Assembly (NCBI RefSeq): GCF_032884065.1
Contig: NC_088865.1
Coordinates: 46,967,243-47,031,242 of the forward strand
From: Artemia franciscana
Taxonomy: Eukaryota; Arthropoda; Branchiopoda; Anostraca; Artemiidae
Length of the DNA: 64,000 nucleotides
Direction: 5' to 3'
Shown here piece by piece: positions 46,318-56,913 of the stretch (the first letter of the stretch is position 1; each line of letters starts with the position of its first letter). The position numbers were made by a program, and so were the translations under genes. The notes beneath the pieces are model-generated. The model was not told where the DNA came from, did no database searches, and was given only the letters and a program-made list of their open reading frames with translations.

Positions 46318-47235
46318 TTTTAATAATCGCCCAGAAATAGCCACATCTATATTCGTATACATGGAAACATTGTCAAAAGTACTAACTATTGTGTTTTCTG
46401 AAATACTTGTGTTACAAAGTTTTATAAAAAAAAAAATCTACTGGATTTCCAATACAGGAATTTTGGGAGTACAATAAAGGTTTGAAAGCTGTGCAAAGCC
46501 ATTTTCCCATATTGAAAGCGGGGGATTCAGTACATGCTACAATAGGTCTTAAAGGAGTGCCTTGTTTATGTATTTTTGGTAAACCATAGTTTGGGACAGA
46601 AACTACCACGGGGAAAAAATTTTATTGTATAATTGTGGTGTGATTTTACCATTCTGTTTTAGCTGCTTTAATTCATTTATAATATTATTAACAAACTGAT
46701 CAGAAGAATCATGAGTAATTGTTTAATGCGTAGTTATGTCATTTAAATGTGAAAAATTTTTGTTGTAATAGTCTGTCGTATCCACGACAACGAGTGAATT
46801 GCTTTTGTCTGATTTCGTTATTATAATAGAAGGGTCTTTGTGGAGATTAGATACTATTTTTATGTTGTACAAATTTTTCGGTTTGAAAGTGATAGGAGGC
46901 TTAACCTGTTTTTGGCTGTTGTAAAGGATAGACCTGTTTATGAGAAAAGACCTAACTTCATCAGGGTTAGAAACAGATGGACAGTGCTTATGCAAAGCGG
47001 ACTCTAGAGAGGAAACGACATCTGCCATAAGATCTTGTTTCGGTGGAAAAGAGAATCCTTGACCTTTTTCCAGTGTTTTGATTTCCTGCGGTTCCAAAGT
47101 TTTAGAGAAGAAGTTAACAATAGCAGGTCCAGGAGTGAATCTTGGAGATTCAATCCAAGGCTTCTCATGGAAGATTCATTTCTCAAGCTTTCCGATTTTT
47201 ATAGAGTCGTTCCTTAGACAAGCAAAAATTAGGGC
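46318..47235 (-). pseudogene. Penelope-like element reverse transcriptase, 3'-truncated
   Basis: Minus-strand reading: PGPAIVNFFSKTLEPQEIKT, LEKGQGFSFPP, ALHKHCPS, then IIITKSDKSNSLVVVDTTDY (the Penelope 'xTKADKGNxxVIxD' box). An in-frame TAA lies near 46720; the frame continues VNNIINELKQLKQNGKI-TPQLYNKI, then shifts near 46612 to PNYGLPKIHKQGTPLRPIVA (the diagnostic PLPKIHKxGxPLRPIV box) and SPAFNMGKWLCTAFKPLL. After another shift, STFDNVSMYTNID at about 46370-46330 is RT motif A. The copy ends at the small TIR element, so the rest of the palm and any GIY-YIG endonuclease are absent. Upstream a TGA at 47178-47176 interrupts the probable N-terminal extension. Confidence 0.85.
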
Positions 47236-49977
47236 TAAACAAATTCCTTTCTAATCTAACATCTTGAGAAAAGTCAACAGTGGACAGGTTTTGCAGCAAA
47301 AAAGTTGCCAAAGATTTTCCCTATGAAGAAATTATATGTCTTTTTTGTTTTTTATCCTTAATAATACAGACTATGGTTTTTAACTGTAGTGTACGAGTGA
47401 ATTGCGTCCTTTCCGAGTATTTAAACGGTGTTTGTATCTTAAAGACTTGGGAATAAGGTTTTCATTTCTACAGGATTTTAAAAAATTAAATTTGCAGCAG
47501 AATATTTGCTCTATTGTTCAATTTACTTTCCAGCCTATGGAAACTCCGTATCCATTATTTCACTTTTCGAAGAATTTTTGTAGCGAATTAAACTGGTATT
47601 TGCTAGTTGACTGCCAATATTCTCAATTATTCAACACACTATACAAATCTTATGTTTTGCCTCACTGATAATTCATAATACCATCTGCGTATCGAAATTT
47701 TGTGATTTGGTATATGAGTAAAATTACAGTCAAATTTTACTTCGATTGAAAGTTTAGCACCAATCTACCAGACATTAAATACCATTAAAAAGAGTTTAAA
47801 CTAATAGCTAACAAATTCACAAGAATAACACGTTCCAGCTTTCTTAAGAAAAAGGACTGTTTATGCCAAATACATGAGAACCAAGAAAATTTCACCCCTC
47901 TGATGCACGGCAAAATAAAGGGGAATCATGGACTAGAGATAAAACATATATAGGCCCATGAAACGCAGAACAATCTGACTCAGAGAATGAATTGACAGAA
48001 ATTTATAAAAGGAAAATTAAAAAGAGAGGGAGTAAAAAGTCAACTACTGAACAGATCCATGTGGACAATGAGGGTGCAGACCTGTTTCGCCTCAGGAAGA
48101 GTAGTGTTACAATTGATTTTTAATAGTAGCGTTATTAGCATTAATGACTATTTATGACATAGTGTTATACACCAAACATATTCTGCAGTTCAGAAAGTCT
48201 GGAAGAATTCTGTGGGAACAAATATTAAAACTACTACTGCCTCTTAGACGACAGATATAAAATTCACGGTCTTTGTTTTAAAGTATAAAAACTTACGTGA
48301 TTCAGCCAAGTTTTTATATCTAAGGTTAAAAAAAACTCTTTACCTTTGTTGGTTTTTAAAAATTTTATCTGTCTTCATAATACCTTGAGAAAGAATTTGA
48401 ATCAAAGTTTAAAACACAATGGACTTTGTTTTTAGACTTTAACATATAGAATATAAAAAGAAATTAATCTAAAAACACCAGATTTGATCGAATAGGTTTT
48501 CTCCTCTGATGAGATTTACAACCATTCACTGCTCAACACAAAAATTAAAACCAACCAGATTTCTGTTTTAACTTTAAATTTGCAAAAACATGACTTTAAG
48601 ATTAGGCACGTGCTACGAAAACTACCGTCACCGGCCAGAGGCCTCTCTCGTCTAAGGGTCAAGATTGGTCAAAATGGGGATATTAAAGGAGTTAAAGGAG
48701 TATTTGTGAATAAACTTTAACATTAACTGCGTCACTAGATAAAAATTCATTTTTGACCTATCCAACTATATTTTTAATTATTTTTTCAATGCAACAGTGA
48801 ACCGTTCTAGTTAGTAGTGGCATTTCTTTTATAGTTTCAATTTTCTTTTTTCTTTTTTTAAAGATTATGTAAGTCTTGAGTTCAGTTAATATATGTGTTT
48901 TCAAAAATTTGCCATCTGCAAATAGTTTTCCCTTTATTAGAAACAATAAGAGCTTAAATAAAGCCCACAAGCATGGGGTAGGTTGTATCAGAACTCTTTG
49001 TGGATTGGTTTTGTTTTTGATTATTTAACTCGCCTTGGTATGTACTCTGACTTATCATTCTTTGTCAATTTTCTCCTATTCTTATCTTTTGAATGAAAAT
49101 CTCGTTCAATTCTGTAAGTCCAGGCGGTAACTGCACGTGCACATAAAGCACATATTAAACTGTTACCATTGTCAATCCACCCTCACTTTTCTATCCCCAT
49201 GTTTGAACTAACCTCTATTTCCTTTTTGTTTGTGCCCAGTGATTTTTTTTTTTGACAAAATAGCTAGTTTACTTGGCTAGCTTAGGCAATATTTATGTTA
49301 GCTTCGCAACTCTGTTACTATCTTTGCAATACTATGCATGATCTGTAGCTTAGAGAAAAACACCTGCAATTTGCCTACTAATGTTAAAAATAGGTTCAGA
49401 TAATATCTTTGTATTGAATAAAAATTATTGGTATATATTTTAAATCAGTTTTTAACCACTATGTTAAATATCAAATTGTTTTCTATGCCTTTCTTTTTTC
49501 ATCTCTATTTTTATTTTCGTTGTAATGAAATATTATCCCTGTTGCGAATTTTGTTTCAGTATAACTCTATTGTCAATTCTGATGTGTAAAACAGAAAGTT
49601 TTCTGTTGTGCTTGGAAAATCTATTCTTATTTGAACATTTTAAGTCAATATTTGATGTTCATTGGGTGTGCAAAAACATGTTAGCTGAAAAGTCTAGATT
49701 AGACTCTTCAAAATCTAAGCAATGCCTTGGCAAAAATTAATCTTTCAGGCGAAAGGTTGGCAACCTTTATTGGCTGCGGGTCATATCAACTTTCTTTCAT
49801 TTAATGTACTTTCATCAAATGCTATGATAATTCTGTCACTAAATAACAAATAGCTTTGTTTAACTCTTGTTCAATATTTTTGACCATAGCTTTATTTTTA
49901 CGCTGAAATAATCTAGGCAGTTCTCGATTTCTTCAACTATTCGTTTTCGATTTCTCGAGCGAGAAGGGATAATTGTA
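47236..49977. other. Long stretch without recognisable gene
   Basis: AT-rich. 47300-47700 may still be decayed Penelope-like upstream sequence, but I cannot align it. Frames at 47402-47668 (plus), 48758-48970 (minus) and 49525-49740 (plus) are 70-90 codons and show no motif. No repeats shared with the rest of the window were seen. Confidence 0.35.
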
Positions 49978-50820
49978 TCAAACAGTTCGTGGTAACGAAC
50001 TGTAGTAAGGAGCGATCCGGCTCAATAGGAACCAAAACTCTAAAAAATTGAACATTGATATCAATAGCTACATCAAAAGAATCGCATTTTAATGCTGATT
50101 TTAAATATATAAGTTTCATCAAGTTTAGTCTTAGCCATTAAAAGTTACGAGCCTGAGAAAATTTGCCTTATTTAGGAAAATAGGGGGAAACACCCCCTAA
50201 AAGTCGTAGGATCTTAACGAAAATGACACTATCAGATTCAGCGTATCAGAGAACCCTACTGTAGAAGTTTCAAGCTCCTATCTACAAAAATGTGGAATTT
50301 TGTATTTTTTGCCAGAAGACAAATCACGGGTGCGTGTTTATTTGTTTGTTTTTTGTTTTGTTTTTTTTTTTTTTTTTTTCCCCAGGGGTCATCGTATCGA
50401 CCAAGTGGTCCTAGAATGTCCCAAGAGGGCTCATTCTAACGGATATGAAAAGTTCTAGTGCCCTTTTTAAGTGACCAAAAAAATTGGAGGGCATCTAGGC
50501 CCCCTCCCACGCTCATTTTTTTCCCAAAGTCAACGGATCAAAATTTTGAGATAGCCATTTTGTTTAGCATAGTCGAAAATCATAATAACTATGTTTTTGG
50601 GGATGACTTACTCCCCCACAGTCCCTGGGGGAGGGGTTGCAAGTTACAAACTTCAACCAGTGTTTACATATAATAATGGTTATTGGGAAGTGTACAGACG
50701 TTTTCAGGGGGATTTGTTTTGGTTTTGGGGGTAGGGTTGAGGGAGGGGGCTATATGGGAGGATCTTTCCTTGGAGAAATATGCCATGGGGGAAAAAATTC
50801 AATGAAAAGGGCGCAGGACG
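49978..50820 (+). mobile_element. B unit, plus orientation, truncated after the first half
   Basis: TCAAACAGTTCG hairpin, GGAGCGATCCGGCTCAATAG, all first-half blocks to AATGAAAAGGGCGCAGGA, then a sharp switch at about 50820 to unrelated sequence (CGAATGTGGTCACG). It is very similar to the first half of the 24144 unit, including the long T-run before CCCCAGGGGTCATCG. Confidence 0.9.
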
Positions 50821-51152
50821 AATGTGGTCACGTTAGAAAAAAACGTCAAATTAAGAGCTTAACATACAATGCTGGGTGTTCGGAGCCTCTCTATTATGGA
50901 GTATAATTTGAAAATAACACAACTATACGAGCGATAAAACATATATACCACAACCATAACTCAACTAACGAAAGAACTGCTAAGAGATAACACAACTATC
51001 AAGCGAAAACAGGTGAAAACTAACGGGAAAATAAACGAACTAAGAGGTGGAAGGGGCCCAGAGAAAAAATATAATCCTTTTTCAATTTTGAGCCTAACTT
51101 CCGCAAAGGAGTAATAATGTCAGAAGCCCCGAAATACAGAATTATTTTCTTT
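50821..51152. other. Spacer between two B units; no gene seen
   Basis: About 330 bp of AT-rich sequence with AACACAACTAT and CTAACG repeats; nothing recognisable. Confidence 0.4.
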
Positions 51153-52894
51153 TCAAACAGTTCGTGGTAAGGAACTGTAGTAAGGGGCGACCCGGCTCAA
51201 TAGTAAACGAAATTCTAAAAAACGGAATTTTGATGTTAAAAGATACATCAAAAGAATCGAATTTTTACGCTGATTCTAAATATATAAGTTTCAATTAATT
51301 TAGTCTTTGTCATCAAAAGTTACGAGCCTGAGAAAATTTGTCCTATTTTGGAAAAAAGGGGGAAACATCCCCTAAAAGTCATAGAATCTTAACGACAATC
51401 ACACTATCGCATTCGGTATATCAGAGAACTCTATAGCAAAAATTTCAAGCTCCTATCTAAAAAATGTGGAATTTTGTATTTCTTGCCAGAAGACAAATCA
51501 CGGGTGCGTGTTTATTTGTTTTTTTTTTGTTTTTTTTCCCAGGGGTCATCTTATCGACCAAGTGGTCCTAGAATGTCACGATAGGGCTCATTCTAACAGA
51601 AATGAAAAGTTCTAGTGTCCTTTTTAAGTGAACAAAAAAATTGGAGGGCAAATAGGCCCCCTCCCATGCTCATTTTATTCCAAAAGTCAACAGATTAAAA
51701 TTTTAAGATAGCCATTTTGTTCAGCATAGTCGAAAATCATAATAACTATGTCTTTGGGAATGACTTACTCCCCCACAATCCCTGAGGGAGGGGCTGCAAG
51801 TTACAAACTTTGACCAATGTTTACATATAGTAATGGTTATTGGGAAGTGTACAGACGTTTTCATGGGGATTTTTTGTTTTGGGGGGTGGGGTTGATGGGA
51901 GAGGGCTTTGTGGGAGGATCTTTCCTTTGAGGAATATGTCATGGGGGAAGAAAAATTCAATGAAAAGGGCGCAGGATTTTCTAGCATTACTATAAAAAAA
52001 CAATGAAAAAATAAACATGAAAACGTTTTTTCAAATGAAAGTAAGGAATAGCATTGAAATTTAAAACGAACAGAGATTATTACGCATATGAGGGGTTCTA
52101 AAAATACTTTAGCATAAAGAGCGAGGTATTTAGGAGGAGATAAATACCTCGCTCTTTATGCTAAAATATTTTTAGTGATTTCAACTATTTATTCTACGGC
52201 CTGTTTGATTCAGGGGTCATTCTTAAAGAGTTGGGACAAAACTTACGATTTAGTGTAAAGAGCGAGGTATTAACGAGGGTACAAACCCCCTCGTACACAT
52301 AATAAAAATATAAGAATATAAAAGTTTGTTACGTAAGTTAATTCTTAAGTTACGTATATTTTTTACTAATAAAAACGTTCGTTGAATATTAAAAGTTCTA
52401 GTAGCCTTTTTAAGTAACCGAAAAATTGGAGGGCAGCTAGGCCTCCTTCCCCACCCCTTATTTCTCAAAATCGTCTGATCAAAACTAAGAGAAAGCCATT
52501 TAGCCAAAAAAAAAAATTAATATACTAATTTCATTTCAATAATTTATGTGCGGAGAGCCAAAATCAAACATGCATTAATTCAAAAACGTTCAGAAATTAA
52601 ATAAAAAAAAACCAGTTTTTTTAACTGAAAGTAAGGAGCGACATTAAAACTTAAAACGAACAGAAATTACTCCGTATATGAAATGGGTTGTCCCCTCCGC
52701 GTCCCACGCTCTTTACGCTAAAGTTTTTCATTGTTTTAAAAAGTAGAATTGTGGCAAAGAGTCAAACTTTAGCGTAAAGAGCGTGGGACGCGGAGGGGAC
52801 AACCCATTTCATATACGGAGTAATTTCTGTTCGTTTTAAGTTTTAATGTCGCTCCTTACTTTCAGTTAAAAAAACTAGTTTTTTTTTTATTTAA
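51153..52894 (+). mobile_element. B unit, plus orientation, full length (reference copy)
   Basis: The clearest complete copy, about 1.74 kb. It starts TCAAACAGTTCG; the hairpin has one change (GGTAAGGAAC). First half: GGAGCGACCCGGCTC-like start, GCTCCTATCTAAAAAATGTG, CAGGGGTCATCTTATCGACC, GGAGGGCAAATAGGCCCCCT, GGTTATTGGGAAGTGTACAG, GGGCGCAGGATTTTCTAGCA. Middle hairpin 52108-52172 (GCGAGGTATTTAGG paired). Second half from about 52230 (ACTTACGATTTAGTGTAAAG) with a diverged copy of the AAAAGTTCTAG...GGAGGGC block. It ends in an A foldback at 52592-52894. Confidence 0.92.
52592..52894. repeat. A foldback, near-perfect arms
   Basis: Stem TGGGTTGTCCCCTCCGCGTC + CCACGCTCTTTACGCTAAAG pairs exactly with its right arm. 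The loop reads AAGTAGAATTGTGGCAAAGA on the plus strand, inverted relative to the 25596 foldback in an equally oriented unit. Confidence 0.92.
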
Positions 52895-55050
52895 TTAACT
52901 TCAAAGGGGGCTCATCTTATAGGAAATTTCAAAGCTATAGTAGTATTTCTAGCGTCAAAGGGGATCAAAGGTAAACCAGCACCCCAAACCCCTTTTCCGC
53001 AAATGCGACCCATCAAAATTGTTAGATAGCCATTTTGTTCAAAATAGTCCAAAGGCAAAATAACTATGCATCCATCTGGGCTTGAAAAATCTTCCACATT
53101 CCCAAGGACACGGTCCGTAAGTAACACAATTTTTTTATTATTAAAATGATATGTTTTTATGGAAAGGATGGTCGTATAAACCTTAATTAGAAATCGAAAG
53201 TGTTAGTGCCCTTTTTAAAAATAAAAATTGATTAGTGGGCAACCAGCGTCCCTTACAAAGCCCTTCTTTCCCTTAATGCACCAGATCAAACATTTGGATA
53301 TACTAATTTTGTCAAAATATTTAAAGGTTAAGTAACTGTACCTCCGGGGTTAAAAAGATCTCCCCAGGGTCCAGGCAATGGCTTTATGTTTTGAAATTTC
53401 CCAATTCTTCACCAATGCTGATTCTTATTTTAAAAGAGGGCAATTTTGATCCTGAGTCTCAAAAAATGCTTAGGGTTTTAAGGTGAAACTTTAAGGAAAT
53501 GTTGAGAGTGATAACAAACACAATTAAGACTCTTTATGTGCTTACTGCTTGTGAGAAAGATATCATCAATATCCAAAGAACGACTGAAGATATTAAGTTG
53601 AAAATTCGAAAGGCGTGCTCAGGAGATGTTGAAGAGAGGATATAGGAACATCAGCTGTCCTACTCCTTATCCTTTTTAGACACCCCCCTCTGATCAAAAC
53701 TGATAAGAACTCTGGAAGTCACTTTCTTCGAACTAGTCAAAAGGTCTAATAGCTATAGCCAACTTTCAGCGCGGGCAAGCCCCCAGAGCCCTGGAGCAAC
53801 TATTATAAAATATATAATTTGACTATTTGATTTCTTATATATCCGAAAAGGCTATGGGTATTAAGATGTAACTTTGGGAAATGTTGAGGGGAATTTTATA
53901 CTAAATAAAAACTCACTATGTGCGTTCAGTCTATCAAAAAGGAGGAACAGTATTTTAAGAACGGCTGAGACAATTGACTAGAAATTTTCATGAAATGATG
54001 AGAGGGATGCTAAAAATTAGTTTGAGGGCCACCAGCCTCCTCCCATGCGTCTGTAGCTGTCCTATCTCCAGAAATATTTTGATCAATATTTTTGAAAAAA
54101 ATGCTTTAAATAGTCAAAAGCTCAAAAATATATTTCTATAGTGTCACAATCCCCCCACCCCTACAACTTAGGAGAGGGATGTCGAACATAATAAAATAAA
54201 CTTTGTGTTTGCTGGCCATCAGAAGTACCTCTCATCGATATCTAACGATCAACTGAGAGATTTAAGGTGGAAATCTCAAGAGATGTTAAGGAGGATGTTC
54301 AAGATCTATCGGAGGGTAGCCAGCCCTATTTGGCCTTTTTAGATGCCCTCTCTCCTAATAAGAGATAACAAATTTTAAGAAAATAATCATGTTCAAAAAA
54401 GTGTAGCATATATGCCTCCGGGATTGCACCCGCCCACCCCCAGGGTAAGGATTGTAAGTTATTCAGTTTAACCTTTTTATATAGAGGATTTAAAATTAGG
54501 AAAAAGAGGAATTTTTGATTGTAGATACGTCCGACAGTCCAAGGGTATTAATGTGAAACTTAGAAAAAATTTAAGGGGCAAGTTACACTAAGTCTATTAG
54601 ATAATTCGCAAATCCGGTTTATCATAAACTGTACCTGATATAAAAAAAAAAGATGAGAGTGTTCAATTTGAACTTTTAGGGCTTGTTGAGAAAGATTTTA
54701 AAAAGTAGTGGGAGTGCAACCAGATTCCCTTTCACTCTCTTTTTTTGCTGCTCTACCTTCAATTACATCTGATCTAAACTTTGGAAAATACCATCTTGCC
54801 TGCATTATCATAGGAATAGGTAAGGGTATGAACTTAAAACTTTCAGGGCCCCAACTACTACTTCAATTAATATGGATGCAAAATAAGACTGGTCGTAACT
54901 GCCACTGTGACTACTTCAAGCTCTGACAAATTGTAACTGCGACTTGAACTGCTTGCAATTGCTCCTACATCTATTTGTGACTACTTTCGGGGAATGTTGA
55001 GGGGGGTGTAGAACTTTAAAGTTAACATTTGAAAAATTCCCTTTGATGTT
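52895..55050 (+). repeat. Family E decayed tandem array with B-like blocks
   Basis: Modules of roughly 400 bp recur. The core 'GGTATTAAGATGTAACTTTG' / 'TTTTAAGGTGAAACTTTAAG' followed by GGAAATGTTGAG occurs near 53475, 53860, 54550 and 54980. A second block of the type 'GGCAACCAGC..CCC....GATCAAA..TTT' occurs near 53000, 53230, 53690, 54030 and 54320 and resembles the B block around GATAGCCATTTTGTTCA. Strong divergence; no coding frame of note (largest 72 codons). Confidence 0.6.
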
Positions 55051-55062
55051 ATGATAATTTAT

Positions 55063-56434
55063 GGAACTTAGAGATTGAAAAAAAGAGAAAGGTAGAAATA
55101 TATAACAAATCATAAAAATTTAGACCAAATCATAGAATCCAAAATAAACTCATGAAATCAAGACTAATCCAAAGAAAACAAGACTAACCGGAAAAAATCA
55201 AGACCAATCCATAAAATTAAAAACCATGAAAGTCAGACCAAACTATTAAAATCTGGAAAAAATCAAAGAAATTAAGTCCAATGAAGACCCTAGAAAATCT
55301 CTTGTCTCTAAAAATGGTATCTGGGTAAACGTTTTTAAGACCTTAAGTGATTATTTTCCATATTTTAACGTTTGTTTCCTATTTTCAATACTTTCTAGGG
55401 CTTGTGGATCAAGGTTTTGAGAGCTTTTACTCCTTTTCCTTTCGTCAGACAAAAACATGTGTTCATATAATAAATAGATAAGGTGGAACAATAATTGCAC
55501 CAAAAAATATGCTTCTCCCACACACATAGGAAGGACCCCTTCAAAGTTTGAGTGTTTTACTATTCTTAGGAGTGACTTTAATTTAACCCTTTTTCGATAT
55601 TTTTCAGACTAAACAGACTTAGTTAATGTGATTTCAGCTGAGTAAAATTAACGTGAGATGCCCAAAGGAGAATTTTTCAATGAGGTCAGAATTTACTAGA
55701 GGATTTCCCCCCGAGGGATTTTTTCCTGGGGAGCGGGAATTTTATGGAAGACTTTCACTGAGAATAAAATTTCCTGGAGAAAACTTTTAGGGCGAGGGGT
55801 TATTTCAAGCTAGAGGAACTTTATTTTGAGGTATTCTCTGTGGGGGAGGGAGTTCTGTATTGGAAAGCGGAATTTCCCCGTACAAAAAAAAAAAAACGAT
55901 CAGAAACTAAGAAATAAACAAAAGTTGCTTCAGATGAAAATAAGTAAAAACTTAAAATTAACAGAAATAGTTCCGTAAATGAGAGTAATTGCCCCCTTTT
56001 AGTAAATGTATTTGAAGAATGTTAGAAACATTAAGCTAGATGTTCAAAACCAAGAGGGAGAACGTGGTTCAAAACAAAAAATAAGACACAAGATTTGGGG
56101 TTGGAGAAAATCACTGTAAAATACCGATTACACACATCTATGAATTGCAAAGAAAATAAAAAATTGTTTATGTGTTAATGAGAGAGACAAATAAAATTAG
56201 TCATGCAAAATGTACAATCAAAAAACTATACAATAATGGAGGAAAAATGTACAAAATGTACAATCGAATGTACAAATGTATCATAGGTTTGATCTTGCTT
56301 CTTTAGCAAATATTGATGACCAGTGGATATCTTTAGAAAAAAGTAGATAGAATATTGATTTACATCTGATCGGCCAACAAAATCCATTCTAATTTTATGG
56401 ATATGTTGAAGTCTTTTATACACAAACAGCTTTG
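55063..56434 (+). repeat. Family C long inverted repeat, left arm (about 1.37 kb)
   Basis: Starts GGAACTTAGAGATTGAAAAA and ends TACACAAACAGCTTTGT. Contents in order: the AGACCAA-type minisatellite, TAAGTGATTATTTTCCATAT, a G-rich tract, an A-like module (CTTCAGATGAAAATAAGTA, AATTAACAGAAATAG), AATCACTGTAAAATACCGAT, ATGTACAA repeats, and TCTGATCGGCCAACAAAATC. It pairs along its whole length with 56914-58290. Confidence 0.92.
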
Positions 56435-56665
56435 TATTCAAATCTTGCGCTTCTTATTAGGTATAAGGGATTGCTTTTTTCAATGAAGATACATGAAATT
56501 GAAATAATTCAACCTGGGAAGATTGATGAAAGTGAGGTAGTACCCAAAGAACTTCATAATTTTGAGAAGACCCAGAGAAAAATATTAGAAAATCGTGGTT
56601 TTCAGATACAGTTTAGCATTTTGGAAGTCAAATTTCCCTGGAGTGAAGTCGGTTGGGTAGTTTGA
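56432..56665 (+). CDS. Unassigned open frame in the spacer of the long inverted repeat
   Basis: 77 codons starting GTG; an internal ATG starts the stretch MKIHEIEIIQPGKIDESEVV, followed by KELHNFEKTQRKILENRGFQ and ending WSEVGWVV. Composition is balanced and charged, unlike chance frames here. It fills half of the 479 bp spacer and runs from the very end of the left arm. I recognise no family. It could be a captured exon, a remnant of a transposase, or chance. Confidence 0.3.
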   Translation: MYSNLALLIRYKGLLFSMKIHEIEIIQPGKIDESEVVPKELHNFEKTQRKILENRGFQIQFSILEVKFPWSEVGWVV

Positions 56666-56913
56666 TAATCACTTAATACTGATTCCTATAATCACTTAAT
56701 TTATTCACTTCCCCCCTTCAAATGAATTTGATTGCTAGTGTGTAAGGATGTAATTAATTCGACATCCTGCATCTGTGCTGTTTGCTGAACTGTCATGATA
56801 GGAAAACATGTTTAAATAATGTAAATGAAATAGTTTGGCTGTGTATATAAAAAGATGGAGTGATATAGTGGTTAGCCTGGTTGATATGGAGAATTTTGGA
56901 ATAAAAATTATAA

